Shown here: piece after piece, positions 1 to 14,041 of the stretch
Numbering within the stretch: the first letter of the stretch is position 1
Layout of the letters: the number at the start of each line of letters is the position of its first letter
From: Prochilodus magdalenae
Taxonomy: Eukaryota > Chordata > Actinopteri > Characiformes > Prochilodontidae
DNA: 64,000 nucleotides
Reading direction: 5' to 3'
Assembly (NCBI GenBank): GCA_024036415.1
Contig: JAMWET010006933.1
Span: forward strand, 434,001-498,000
Made by a program: the position numbers and the translations under genes
Notes under the pieces: generated by a model
The model's input: the letters and a program-made list of their open reading frames with translations, nothing else
Told to the model about the DNA's origin: nothing
Database searches by the model: none

Positions 1-2322
1 GTAGCGGCACTTTCTCAGCCCCAGTCATACACGTTAACTTGATTTCTGCTCTCCGAGTGCATTAAAACAGGTGGAGGTGGAGAGCCAAGCGTGTAAGTGA
101 TGTACAGATCATGCATTTTAATGGTTCATGCTTGTGGAGGAACTAATGACTGCTGAACGTGTGCAAGTGACCACGTGGTTTCTTGTTGTGTACAATAAAC
201 ATGTTTCTAAAAGAAGGTTTATTGGCAAGCCTGTGCCTGCTGTGCATCAGTCCTTTCCAGCTTAATCAAATATGCCAACACTATTAAGCAGATGTAGGAT
301 TAGCATCACTTGGTGGAAGTGAGGAACTCTGTGTGCTTTCCTTTCTCTCCCTGCAAAAATATTCCTGCTCAGGGGACTCAGAAATGACACATGGCACAAC
401 TGAGATTCAGACACGTCCCACAGTGGAGCTCCTTTCTGGACTGCTAAGCAGTGCTGTTTAGGAGTGTGGTTACTGTGTGGGCCCTGAAGGACAGACGTGA
501 TAGCTTTGGCATTCTCTTCAATTATGAATGAGCCGAGTTGTGCTGTTTAAGCCAAAGGCTTGCTCCAGCACGTTGCATAATGCAGAGTGTAACTGCTCTA
601 CTGTTATCAGGGCACACAGGTTAGGGTGCTTAGGTCCCCAGCATGCGAAAATCAACGTGTACTGGAGGCCCCCTCAGCACAGATGTGTTTATCATTTGCT
701 GAGACCTTCCTGCTGGCTTCAGTACAAACGGACATTCAAGTTATCTTTAAGTAGAGCAATGAATCTTTTGTGTGAAATGCAGTGAAAATCCTTGTAAATC
801 TTTTTTTTTAATTTTTTTTTTATCGTGTGTGTGTCACTGGTCACTTTTTATTAGGTGCCTCCTTGTATCTGCTCTCATTGTCTGTTTTATCAGCTACACT
901 TTGTAGTTCTACGATTACAGACTGTAGTCCATCTGTTTGTCTGCAGACGTTGTTAGCTGTCACACCCTTTCACACTGTTCTTCAATGGTCAAAACCCCCA
1001 CAAGACAGAGAAGGTTTTTGTGACACTGACGTTGTGGTGGTGTGTTAGTGTGTGTTGTGCAGGTATGTGTGCTGCTGGCTTGTTTAAACACTGTCCGCTC
1101 TATCAGACAGTCCTGCCTCGTTGGTCCATCTTGTAGATGTACAGTCAGAGACGTTAAACTGATCTGTTGCTGGACAGTTTGACAGACAGTGTTGATCATC
1201 CTCTAGTCCTTCATTAGTGGTCACAGAACGCTGTATTTTATATTCACAAAAAAAACATTGTGTTGTTTTATATCCTTTCCCTGTAGATTGGGAGCATATA
1301 AGGTTTCATGTTAACATCGTTTTACAGTTATATATTGGCAAAAGAATGTGAATTGGGACCATTTAATAATTTGATTTGAGGCAAATACATGTACAAAATA
1401 AATAAAAGCTAAAAGAGTTAGAACATCATGGATTTTGCAGAAACAGCAACATTTTAAGGTTCTGAATTGGTGCTCTGACAAATGTAGAGGGCGGGGGTAT
1501 GTAACGTTTGTTTATTTGAGCTTGTTGTCAGTTGAGAGCTGCTTATTTTGGATTCAAGATGCATCAGCCAGTCTGCTACTTACATTGAACTAGTCCATTT
1601 TTAATTGCCAGTCAAGATCATTTTTGTTAGAAATGCCATAATAAATGATTTTATTTTGTTACTTTAGCAAAACAAGAAAAAGCAGAAAATCAAGACAAAA
1701 CGAAAAAAAATAGAAAAACTACAAATACATTCATCAACCCATAAAGATTCATATACTGCATAGCACATCATTGATTAGCAATGCAAAAGATTGCAAAGCT
1801 TTAAGAGTTAAAGGCTGTGCTTGGGTGAGTTGTGTGTAGTAACGGAAATGGAAGTGTGATGTTGTTGAACTTCTATTTTAATCTTCATAGTGGAAAAAAG
1901 ACCAACAGCAGCACTACTCATTCACTATTCAGATTATAATGATAACGGTTCTCCTGGTGTCTGCTGGACACATCCAGCTGTTCACTGGACGGCGATTATA
2001 TATGGTTTTTTCTATAAAAGTTTGAAATGATGATATGATTGTTGTAACATGGTACCGAATCACATGTCATTAGGGTCACTAGATCTGGGACGCATTAGGA
2101 GACTTTGACAGCTTGTATGAAAACACACATGTTAAATGGTCTGTTTGTGCCTCCTTCTGTGTCTGTGGGTGAAGGAAGGTATACAGATTTTGTGAAGGGT
2201 GTTGCTGTTTCCTTTGATGTTGTCTTTTGGATAACTACATAGTGTGATATCATGATGAGATACTATTTTCACATGTCACTCCAAAGCTTCCTGTTATTTT
2301 ACTACTGTTGCATTGAAAGGGG

Positions 2323-2323
2323 G

Positions 2324-2355
<32 letters not shown>
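2323..2355 (+). repeat. (GTT)11 microsatellite
   Basis: Eleven uninterrupted GTT units lie in the bcl2l13 intron. Confidence 0.95.
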
Positions 2356-3061
2356 ATCGCCGTCGCCTGAGTATTTGTTGTATTGTGATGGATAGCCGAG
2401 TACTGCCCTTCAGGTCTTCTCTTTTTTCATGAATCATTGGTAACAGTTTTATGGTGCAGAAAGCTGACTGTTTGTTCTAGAGGCTTATTTGTCCATTGTT
2501 TGTGGGTAAGCTGCCCCCTTCGACTCCTACTGGACGCTCCTGCGGTCAGAGCCTAGAGTTTAGAAAGATGAAATGGTAAACCCCTCTTCCTCAGTGTCTC
2601 ATGCAAAGCAGCTTAAAAATGAAAGCCAAGAGCGATTTAATCCCTCTGTGATGAGTGCAGGCCTGCCTCATTCAATTATTTTTTAATATCTCTTTATTAT
2701 TAGATACACAAATGAACGTCTGTTTATAAAATAGCGTTGTTTTGGGTTTGGTGTTGGTCATGGCGCATGTTTAAGGAAACTAGAGCTTTCTTTTAAGCAT
2801 GCATCTCTTCACCTATATAAAGACTGATTCAGATTTTCTAATAAAGAAGTGTGGTGCTGTGTCTATGCTGCTATTACATTTTGAGATTAGTGTCTGGCTC
2901 AATCCACTCAATTCAGTGTTTTTGGGGTGAGGTTAAAGGGGGGCAGTCGGACAAGCTGGTAGCTGCTGCTGTTGGTTCTTGTTTGTCCTAGCATGCTTGG
3001 CTGTTTGTCAGCTGCGAGTGCGCATGTGTGTTGTAGCCCAGAGGCACTTAGGTCCTGGTCT

Positions 3062-3655
3062 GTAGCCACACCCAGGCCTGATTACTGCCATACCTGTTCT
3101 AAATCAAGAAATTGCTTAACACGCATCCTTTTGGCCCACTCATCTTTGCAGAATTGTTGTAATGCAGCCACATAGGAGGGTTTCGAGCATGAGCGACCCT
3201 TTTAAGGTCATGTGACAGCATCTCAATACGATTCAGGCCAGGACATTGACTAGGCCACTCCAAGGTCTTCACTTGTTTTTCGTCAGCCATTCAGAGGTGG
3301 ACTTGCTGGTGTGTTTTGGATCATTGTCCTGCTGCAGAACCCAAGTTCGTTTCAGCTTGAGGTCACAAACAGATTGTGGGACATTCTTCTTCAGGATCTT
3401 TGGGTAGACAGCAGAATTCATGGTTCCATTTATCACAGCAAGTCTTCTAGGTCCTGAAGCAGCAATACACACCTTCCAAAAAGTTCAACTTTTCTTTCTT
3501 ATGGGGGAGTCTTGAACGCTGATCTTAACTGAGGCAAGTGAGGCCTGCAGTTCTTTGGATGTGGTTGTGGGATCTTTTGTGATCTCTTGGATGAGTCGTT
3601 GCTGCGCTCTTGGGTTTATTTTGGTCGGCCTGCTACTCCTTTTGCTAAACCACTG
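3062..3655 (-). mobile_element. Rearranged Tc1-like element (family A), transposase broken
   Basis: The minus strand carries the C-terminal part of a Tc1 transposase, including the QQDNDPKHTS catalytic block (about 3305-3345), then a gap near 3480-3490, then its N-terminal part to about 3650. About 60 bases at 3062-3120, beginning AGCCACACCCAGG, match the 5' leader of the family A copy at 6134-6190 but in plus orientation. The copy is therefore an inverted chimera. It is interrupted by stops and frameshifts and is certainly inactive. Confidence 0.85.
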
Positions 3656-3664
3656 CCAGAAAGT

Positions 3665-4610
3665 TTGCTGTGTCTCCTAGCACAGTCTTAAAAGTGTGGT
3701 AGAGATTCCAGGACACAAGTAGTTACTCTAGGAGAGCTGGACAGGGCCGTAGAAGGTCCTTAACCCCTCAGCAGGACCGCTTTCTGCTCCTTAGTGCAAG
3801 GAGGAACAGGATGAGCACTGCCAGAGCCCAAAACGGGCTTCATGAGGGTGGCCTGAGGGCCTGACATCCTGTAGTGGGCCCTGTGCTCACTGCCCAGCAC
3901 AGTAGAGCTCGATTGTCATTTGCCATAGAACACCAGAATTGGGAGATCCACCACAGGCGCCTTGTGCTTTTCACAGACGAGAGCAGGTTTCACCTGACCA
4001 CATGAGACAAACGTTACAGGGTCTGGAGGCGCTGTGGGGAACGTTATTCCGCCTGCAACATCATTCAGCATGACTGGTTTGGTGTTGAGTCAGTGATGGT
4101 CTGGGGAGGCATGTCCCTAGAAGGACACCCAAATTTCTACAGGCTAGACAACGGCACCCTGACTGCTATTAGGTATTGGGATGAAATCCTTGAATCCATT
4201 GTCAGACCCTACGCTGGTGCAGTGGGTCCCGGGTTCCTCCTAGTGCATGACTGTGCCTGGCCTCATGTGGTAAGAGATTTTTCAGGAAGTTCTTGGAGAA
4301 TGAAGGAATTGATACCAGTCACTGGACTCCTGCTTACCCGACCTAAATCCAATAGAACACCTCTGGGACATTATATTTTGGTCCATCCAACGCCACCAGG
4401 TTGCACTGAAGACTGTCCAGGAGCTCAGTGATGCCCTGGTCCAAAACTAAGGCCGTAAGTGTGGTTAAATGGACGAGCCTGCTGCATCATTTATTCGCTT
4501 TGATTTTCAGGGTGTCTTTTGAATTTAACTCTGTGTAGGGTGATCATTTTCATTTTTCATCAAACGATGTGGCATCCGTTTGCCCCTAGCACATTACCCA
4601 GTCCATACGA
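3665..4610 (+). mobile_element. Tc1/mariner element of a second lineage (family B), decayed
   Basis: Plus-strand remains of a Tc1-like transposase lie here. MMVWGGMS (4093 on), then a decayed HDNARPH-type block read as HDCAWPHVVR, then a damaged form of the PDLNPIEHLWD motif near 4340-4370, follow in the order expected for the DDE catalytic domain. The second catalytic Asp neighbourhood is altered and the frame is broken several times, so it is a pseudogene. The sequence differs clearly from family A, which abuts it on the left. The 3' tail appears to continue to about 4610 or slightly beyond. The exact inverted ends were not defined. Confidence 0.8.
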
Positions 4611-5871
4611 GTGTGTGTGTGTATAAATAATCTTTTTTCTCCATGTACATTATCTAGTAATCAGTAAATCAATTTGCATACGGTTCAGATCTGATGTCCT
4701 CCTCATTTAGAAAGTCAGCAGAGTCACAGGAACATATTTCTGAACTAAAAGAGACGGGGCCTATGATGATTGATCTGAACTGTAGCCTGATTTAATTACA
4801 GAATATAGCACCGGGCAGCAGCGCTATTTATGCTAAACATTAGCGCTTATAGCTTATAGTCTTTTTAAGCTCACTTTTAACAGCTTCTTCAGTAGGAGGA
4901 CCCTTCGTCTTTCATCTCTCATAAATAATGAACTCTTAAATAAGAATTAGTCAATATTTAGTCAATACCAAATTACTCAATATTTAAATTATTTTAAATG
5001 AAAAGAGGAATAGTCCCTGAAAATTGTTTAATTTTATTACCCGCGCTGAAATCATTATCTCTCCGTTTATCAGCAGGCATATTAAGTGACTGTATTTATC
5101 TTTATATAAAATAATCTTAGCTGGAGACAAATAAGTAAAATATCTGTAATTTAGGTTCTAAAATAATGAAATTATAATTAAACAAATGTCTTTGGTCCAT
5201 TTTTCCTTCACCACAAACAGTCATTATGTCTAAAATGAAGTAAAAAAAATCACTGTCACTGTTGTCAGTCTCTGACTGACGATATATGCCAGAAATGGAC
5301 CAGATCTGTTTTGGGGGAAAACAGAAAAGGGGGGGAAAGATTGACTGTCCTGGTGAAACTGCTGCTGGTTTGAGTAAATGCAGTGAGGATATGTTCATAT
5401 TAACATGGGGCGTCTTGAATAGTACAGTCTGTACCTGCTTATTGAATGTCAGTATGTGTCTAGTCTGAAAAGATTTCTAACGTGTGTGCTGTATAGCACA
5501 TAATGCAGTTGAAGTGGTCTAAAAGGCCAGATGCTTGCGTGTATGTGAGCGAGATGGCGAGGGATTACATGTGAAACTGATTCACATGCTCCCTGGTGGA
5601 TTACAGAAACATGAATATCTATGAGAATCCTTTTAACAGGAAAGGGCACACAGAGCACGTGTATATACAGGGTCAAAATCTAGACTGTTCTGGTACTAAC
5701 CAAACCTAGAGGCAGTGATGAGCCTGCCTCACTCACACACTCAGCCAGCTCACTTGGTCTACTAATGCAGTTCTAATGCATCTGATGTGATTTGGTATTT
5801 GAGTGGAGTGAGTGTATATGCTAAACTGTAGAGGAGTCACTCTTACTCTGTCCAGCTGTTTGTTTTACAGT

Positions 5872-7345
<1,474 letters not shown>

Positions 7346-7639
7346 CAGTCAAATTGTCTGACTTTTGTTAGCCTAAGGTTTTTTTTTTTTAAGTTACAAG
7401 ATTAAATAGAAGGATTTGCACTTTACTTAAATTGATTCTTGGCCATTTAGTATAATAAATCATTCAATTATGTGACAGCAGTATCAGATAATATACTTAT
7501 TGTCCAAAACTAAATGCTGAAATAGTTGCACTCTGATTTAATCAACCCATAGGAATGAAGCTTGGTGGGTAGGTGATGATAAGATAATAATGTGGGACTA
7601 AACTTGAGACTCATTGGAAAATAAAGGCTTCAGTTTGCT

Positions 7640-7900
7640 AAGGTAGACGCATCAAGGTAAGAAGTACATAGTTCCTACTGTACAAGCCTCTGGAGGCAAT
7701 GTAATGATCTGGGGTTGTTTCAGTTGGTCTAGTGGAGGCTAGTGAAGTTTGCTGACATGTACTTGGTGACTAGATTTTCACATCAATGCATATTCTTTGA
7801 AGGGTCCTGACCCTAGGTGTTTGTGGCCAGAAATATTGCAGCTCTAGATGGAAATAAAATGGGATTTTGCCTAAGGTTGTCAGCAATGCCATTGTGAATG
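7640..7900 (+). mobile_element. Short Tc1/mariner transposase remnant
   Basis: Near 7690-7735 the plus strand reads GGNVMIWGCFSWS, the block that precedes the second catalytic Asp in Tc1 transposases. Little else survives and the borders are approximate. Confidence 0.4.
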
Positions 7901-9276
7901 CACATCTGCCTGGATTAGCGTTACAGGGAACTATATTATATTTATTTCTGTATGGTTACATATGCAGTAAAATGAGCGATTTTGCATGGAGACATTAAAG
8001 CTCCGTAGCCCAGCATCATCATGGCCTTCTGAAGTACAGTAACTTTTAATCACAAGTCCAATTATTTGTCATCAGTCAAATGTAAATGGATAACCAGTGA
8101 TGAATGTTTTTGGGGAGATATCTTCTGTGCATTCTTGATGAATATAAAATTCTCAGACTCGTTTTAGTCGTAAAACCCTCCTCAAAATGTGTTTTTATAG
8201 TAAATATAAATATAGTTCCTCACATCACATTTGTGGACTCAGTATTATAAACATAAACCTGGAATATGCCACAAACAGAAAGCATTGAAACTTCTGAAAA
8301 CTATATCCCAATGCATGGAATCATGAGTCCTAATCTAATTTAATCATGCTGAATTATTACACATCTGGTTTTCTCGATCAGGTCACGCTGATTTGTGCAG
8401 CTGCAGTCCTCCATTGTAGCACTAGATGGCAGGAGCGCAACACAAAGTTGCCTTCTTCCTGCTCGCTAGGCTGTACATACCTTTTAAAGGGGAGCTCCAG
8501 GAGTCCCACTAATGCCCTTTCGTTTCTCAGTGGCTTGATCTCACTCATCACCTGATTATAAAGCCCTTCATGAGCTGAAGGTATCAGATAGAATGGAATC
8601 TATGCAGTGCAGTGTTGTAGGTAGAACTGTTGTAGGGTTCAACATGCTGTGGCACTTGTCCTGAAGGACTAATCTCTCAAGGTTATCTAGGTGCATGTTT
8701 TACCTCATACATTCTCAATTACAAATAACTTTTCCGTGAACTTTTCTGCAGGTGGACATTCCAATATTGCGAGATTGTTATGAGGCTGTTTTTAAGTGGA
8801 ACTCGATGCTCTATTTGCATTGTCTTGGTCTAATGCTCGTTGTTGTTTTTTTGGCCATTGAAAAAGTGAAGTGAGCAAGACTGTGACTCAGATCAGAACC
8901 TCCTACCCTGGCAGTGCAACAAAAAGGAAATGGTGTATGGTTGAACGCTGGGTTTCTGTGTTTGCTGTGCATATGTGGGTAGACTTTGCGCTGAGGTTGA
9001 AGATGCAGTGATAAAGTGCAGTAGGAGTTGGTCATTGATAAGTAGGTGTTTACAGTATGAATCAGTTGGTGGTTTTATGACATCAGCTGGCAGATTGCCT
9101 AGCTTCCTGTACTGTTGTAGATGTCTTGATAACTTGGCCTTTAAAACTTCTGAGCTGCTGAACGAGGGGGGTAATGCACACAAAGTCATGCCACTGTTCG
9201 CAAAAACAAAGCTGCAATTTAGACCTGATCTGCGTCAATACAAGTTGTTCTTTGAGTCATTCAGTATACGTTAATA

Positions 9277-9430
9277 CATTGGTGGACAAGCCTGGCTGCC
9301 CTGTGGACACAATGTGTTCTGCTAAATTAAATTATTAATTAAATAATTAAATATGTATGAACTTTTTTTAAGCACATTACTTTAAGTGGGCCGTTAAATT
9401 CTCCCTTGTAAACACAGTCAGTGGTAGTTG
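9277..9430. repeat. Unclassified dispersed repeat, copy 1
   Basis: Shares several blocks, in the same order and orientation, with 11863-12010: GGTGGACAAGCCTGG, then TTCTGCTAAAT, then a segment around TCTCCCTTGTAAACACAG. Divergence is high. It may be an old SINE or non-autonomous DNA element. I cannot name the family. Confidence 0.5.
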
Positions 9431-10203
9431 TATGCAGGACGTGATTAAAGCCAGCTGTAAAATCAAATGACGTGTTTTGTTGTTGTTCTAAGTGAAACCA
9501 AGAATAAAACATGAAATGTGAACTTTTGCACAGGCCACATGTCATTTCCCCCAATATTTTAAGTTTATTAAATAAACGGCACGGTGTGTGACTTCTGACG
9601 TGTAACTATCCTCTGACTGCAGCTGCAGTAACAGACAAGAACAATACAGTAAACAGAAAATAAAAGCATTTTGCTGTTAAGGACAGGCTAATGAAAGCAG
9701 AAAGTGGTATTTTGCCACAAACAGACAAGAGGAAGTACTTTGTGAGGGCACATGTGTAGGCCATTTGGTGCACAGTGAAACATGTCCTTTCAGTACCAAG
9801 TTGACCAGTGTGTTTCTATGAGAGCTGTGCTCTTCTAACTGCTTTGTCTACAGTTAATCTTGTTGTAGTGAGGTATATATTAGTTGACCATTTGGGGATT
9901 CCCCTCCCCTATGTTCTTGCATGTGCAGTTTTTAGTTTTGGGTTGGGACATGTTCTTGTTTGTGTGTATGGGAGGGGAAAACATTGGTGACCACAGCAGT
10001 GTTGTTTGTCCACAGTGAATTCTGCTGACACACATGCTTGCATTTGTATGTGCATTGTTCAAAAGTAATCAAATCAAAATTGGAAGTAATTTTGAGATTT
10101 CATGAAGCATTGGAGTGAATCTTTGTGTTTTCTGAGATTCCTTGCAATGAGTAATTATAATGCATTGGTTAACATTTTGGTGTCTTCTCTTTGGTTCTTT
10201 CAG

Positions 10204-11175
10204 AGTGCAGTGTTTAGCCTGGAGGATGTGGAGGATCCTGGAGTGATCATCGCTGAAGACAGTAACGATATTTACATCTTGTCAGGGGAGCAGGCCCCAG
10301 ATCCACTGAGCCCCCCTGAGTCACTCCTGACAGTGGCAGGCAGCAGTGGGCCAGGCTCCTGGCAGACGGAGAGCCTGCCTGTGTCTCTGACTAGTCACGA
10401 GTCCTGGGCTCAGGTGGGTATGATGGACCCAGAGGACGCCAAAAGCCTAGACAGCACCGAGGGCATGGCCTCGGCCGAGGAGCGCAGCGAGAACAACTCC
10501 TCCAACTCGGACATTGTACATGTGGAACGTGAGGAGGCGGAACTTCTGGAGGAGGGCAGGGAACCCACGGAGGAGGGAGAGCTGCAGGAAAGTGTGCTGA
10601 GTGTGCTGGGCAGCGAGAGTGAGCTGGCAGCTCTGAGAGCAGAGCTTAGAGAAGAAGCCCTGCCTCTAGCTAAAGAGTTGCTGGAACCTCCAGAAGAGTC
10701 GATTGTCATCTTGGAGGCACCTGCCAGCCTTGCTGCTCCAGCTCCCGTAGTTGCTCTAGAACCAGAATCCCCTGCCCCCACAGCTCTTCCTGTTGCTGCT
10801 GTCCCCCCTGTGCCTGATCCTGAACCTGAGCCCCAGCCAGCTCAGCCAGAACCTGTTCTAGCTCCAGTGGAGCCACAGCTTCCAAGCCCAGTTAAAGAGC
10901 CTCCCCCTGCCCCTATTGCTGAACCTGAGCCACAGCCAGAACGTGTCCAGGCTCCTCCAGAGCAGGAGCCACCAGCACAAGAGCTACACGTGGTGCAGGA
11001 GGTGCAGGCGGCCTCCAGTCCAGCCCAGGAGTCTCCTGTCTTACCCCCAGCTGCGACCCCGGTGCAGACGGAGCCCAGCCCCTCTGAGCTCCCTGTGCTG
11101 CTGTACGGTGGCGCCGCCCTGGTGGCCATTGCTGCATTAGCTGCTTATGGTGCAATGGCTTATAGGAAGAAGTAG
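10204..11175 (+). CDS. bcl2l13: Bcl2-like 13 (Bcl-rambo), last coding exon only
   Basis: This is the terminal exon of the outer-mitochondrial-membrane Bcl-2 relative and mitophagy receptor Bcl2l13, coding for 323 residues and ending in TAG at 11173-11175. The acceptor is a CAG at 10201-10203, and the open frame upstream of it is intron. Recognition rests on strings shared with human BCL2L13: VFSLE near the exon start, AEDSNDIYIL, SESLPVSL-like ESLPVSL, and SENNSSNSDIVHVE. A W-A-Q-V tetrapeptide at 10405-10416 sits where human has the W-x-x-I LC3-interacting motif. The middle is acidic, followed by a long Pro/Glu/Gln-rich stretch (about 10730-11080). The C-terminus is a hydrophobic anchor (LLYGGAALVAIAALAAYGA) with a basic RKK tail, as expected for a tail-anchored mitochondrial protein. 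The BH-domain exons lie left of the window. It converges on bid. Confidence 0.93.
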   Translation, partial: SAVFSLEDVEDPGVIIAEDSNDIYILSGEQAPDPLSPPESLLTVAGSSGPGSWQTESLPVSLTSHESWAQVGMMDPEDAKSLDSTEGMASAEERSENNSSNSDIVHVEREEAELLEEGREPTEEGELQESVLSVLGSESELAALRAELREEALPLAKELLEPPEESIVILEAPASLAAPAPVVALEPESPAPTALPVAAVPPVPDPEPEPQPAQPEPVLAPVEPQLPSPVKEPPPAPIAEPEPQPERVQAPPEQEPPAQELHVVQEVQAASSPAQESPVLPPAATPVQTEPSPSELPVLLYGGAALVAIAALAAYGAMAYRKK

Positions 11176-14041
11176 CAAGAAATTGGTCATCTCCTCAACC
11201 TCCCCTCACTACCCACGATCAGGAAACCCGGGCCACTGTGCTGCCAAAAGCTGCTGCCCACTGTGAAACACATGCGCCTCTGCTCTGCCTCATGCCATTT
11301 TGTTTGCCATTTTCATCTCCTTTCATCCTTTTTTGTGGCTTTTAATATGTTCTGCTAAACTGTTTCTTAGTAACACTGTAAAGCTCTGCCTCTCCCAGTT
11401 TTATGTGAATTTCACGTTCCTTTCAAATGCATTTTGGTTTAGTTTGGCTGTGGTCTAGGTTTTCACTGCAAGGCTTATAAATGGGGAATGTATGTCAGAG
11501 TCGATTTTGTCATTTTTCATTTTCTGTTTTAGAAGCAGGCAAAGGAATTGATTTATTTTGTGTTTGGAAAACAAAGAATGATTTGCCAAGTGAGAATGGT
11601 GCACAGATCAAATTATTTCTATGATTTTGATTGACAGTTAATTAAGCTGATATATTTGTAGGCTTAGTTTTAAGCAACCTGTGCCTGTTTGATAAAGTGC
11701 ATGAATATTATTTTAGTTGGAATATCTGAATGACATTAAATGGGTAAATGCCATGGGTTAGTGTCCCATTAGAGATGGTGTATTTGTCAGTTTATCAGAG
11801 CTTTTAGTTCAGACCTTTTTGTTCTTGGGTCCCAAACCCTGAATATGCATAAGTACAGAGAGCGGTGGGCAAGCTTGGTTGCCTGTTCACACGAAGCATT
11901 CTGTTAAATAAGTAATCCACTCTATCAATTTTAGCATCATGCCTCCATTGGCTTATGCTCATTACTTTCAGTTTGTCATTAAAATCCCCCTTGTAAATAC
12001 AGGCAATAGCCCCAGTCCCAAGATACAGCATAAGATGGGGAAAAACGACTTCTTTGTTTTTACCTTTCATTTTCTGTTGGTTTCAAAAGACTATTACAGA
12101 ACATGTAGCTGTGATTTAATACAGTGAGAGAGGGTGAGTGGGGGTGGTCTGTTGATCTTGAGCAGTGTGACACCACCTTTCTCAGACAATGCAACACTCT
12201 TAATGATGCAGACAGGCAGGAACTTCCTTTCCAGCAGCGCGCTGTGATTTATCTGGTTTCTTTCTGTAAGTGTTGTTATGGGAGTTTAATTATTCAAGCA
12301 TTTTAAATTCACTTTTTGCAGTTTGACTGTATAGGCTCATTTAAACTCCCTTTAGGTATGAACATGCATATGTATGTTTCAAACGACAATCATCAATGCC
12401 CATTTCCTTAAATGAAACCTTTATAGCAACAGGGCAGTCCAGGCTCAAACGTTTCTGACCACAACAAACAGATGTTTACGTCATATGGATGGTCACGGTC
12501 TCTTCTCAAAAAGTCTACACTGCCTCCACCATTTCCCCATAGTACTGCTCCATTATGTCTTGTCTCCATTAGCAGTCAGAGAATGTGCACAACTACGGAC
12601 AAATGAATACAGGGTACAGACAGACAGCTTCATTTTTGTCCGTATTTAACATTTGAGCATAAATGAGCCTTTAAAATAACCTGAGTTATTATGAGCCACA
12701 TTCTCAAACAAGTCATAGGATCAGATTCAGACTTAGAAACTCAGATTGTACTGTTGTCTAGTACTGCTTTGTGAGCTGTGCATTGTTTAAAGTCATAGTG
12801 CAGAGCATTACAAGACCGTCTCTGTTTAGCCTTCCAGGCTACCTGATTCACACTTCACCTGCAGCTTGTGCTGTGTGCTCTGTTTGTATAATATACGGGG
12901 CTCACGCAGTGCAGCCTCCTGATTTTTCCTTTTGTGCCTAGTCCACAGCAACCTTTGGGCCAACTTTAAAAGTTTAAAACTGAAATGTAATGGGGAACAG
13001 ACACTCCTCACATCTGTAGAAAAAGTACATGCTTTTGAGGAAGGGACTGCTGCAATATAGTGAACTGAATGGTGTGTACAACAATCACCCTACTTTTGTG
13101 AATATAGGTTTAGTTACTTTGGGTTTAGTTATTTCCCTGAACTGGAGAATTAAGCTGAGATGAAGGAACTGCAGCATGGTAAATGGTCTTAATCACAGAG
13201 GGTTTTGTGTCCACAGAACTGAGGCAATAAATGGATTAATTAAAGAAACTCATCTTGTTTGTTGCACCTACACTCAAACCAGTCACCAGTAGAGCTGTAC
13301 ATTTTGGTTAGATTAAATAGATTAAGAGTGCTGGAACTGGAGCCACTACAGCTCCAGCCTACTACAGCGTTCTTGCTTATAAATCTTTATGGTCTTTCAA
13401 CCACTTTGAGCAACTTGACATATGTCTTTTAAATTAAAGAAAGTCACATAATGTATTAACTCCTCTTCAGGTTTAATTCACCTGCAATACAAATAATGTA
13501 AGAAAAATAGAAGAAAGAAAATACAATGTTTAAACATGCAATAATTAGTCATGCAACAACATGTTTGATATTTTTAAAGAAAATTTCACATCAGCAGTGC
13601 AGTTACAGATACAGGAGCTGCAAAAATGAAACCAAGACTCTGCTATGACTCATTCACTTAGTATGACTTAGCTAGAATTTGAACTTCTAACATATGATCA
13701 AACCATTTCCTGTATGTGAATAGATGAGCGACAATGAATCGTAAGTTTTAGTTGCCTCAGCTCTTCATCTCCAACATAAGTCATTGCAACAAATTAACCT
13801 GGCATCTCTATAAACAACTTCCCTGATGACATGTAAACACTTCCCCCTCAAGAACACAATCAGCCAAATGTGCTCCCAGGAACACGGCCCAACTGGGCCC
13901 AGCAGACAGCACTACTAACCATGGAGGTCAGGGGCATATTAAATAAACCAACAACAAATTAACAGTCTGCCTACTAGTTCCAGAAAAGGCCCCCTTTTAC
14001 AAACATGGACGTTAAAGCAAGTTGAAGACATTTCAAGTTGG
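11176..14041. other. bcl2l13 3' UTR and intergenic interval to bid
   Basis: No coding exon is seen. The left part must contain the bcl2l13 3' UTR. Candidate poly(A) signals on the plus strand include ATTAAA near 11734 and AATAAA near 13225, and I cannot choose between them. Because bid is transcribed toward bcl2l13, the two 3' UTRs may lie close together. Includes copy 2 of a dispersed repeat. Confidence 0.55.
11863..12010. repeat. Unclassified dispersed repeat, copy 2
   Basis: Diverged partner of 9277-9430, with GGTGGGCAAGCTTGG, TTCTGTTAAAT and TCCCCCTTGTAAATACAG in the same order. It lies in or just beyond the bcl2l13 3' UTR. Confidence 0.5.

Noticed and set aside
10102..10203. Extra N-terminal residues in the open frame before bcl2l13 last exon
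   Set aside because: An AG acceptor at 10202-10203 with a pyrimidine-rich lead precedes the first residues that match the family. The upstream residues match nothing and are intron.
10410..11155. Long antisense open frames opposite the bcl2l13 exon
   Set aside because: They are shadows of the GC-rich, Pro/Glu-rich coding strand and read as low-complexity Ser/Gly/Ala with no family resemblance.
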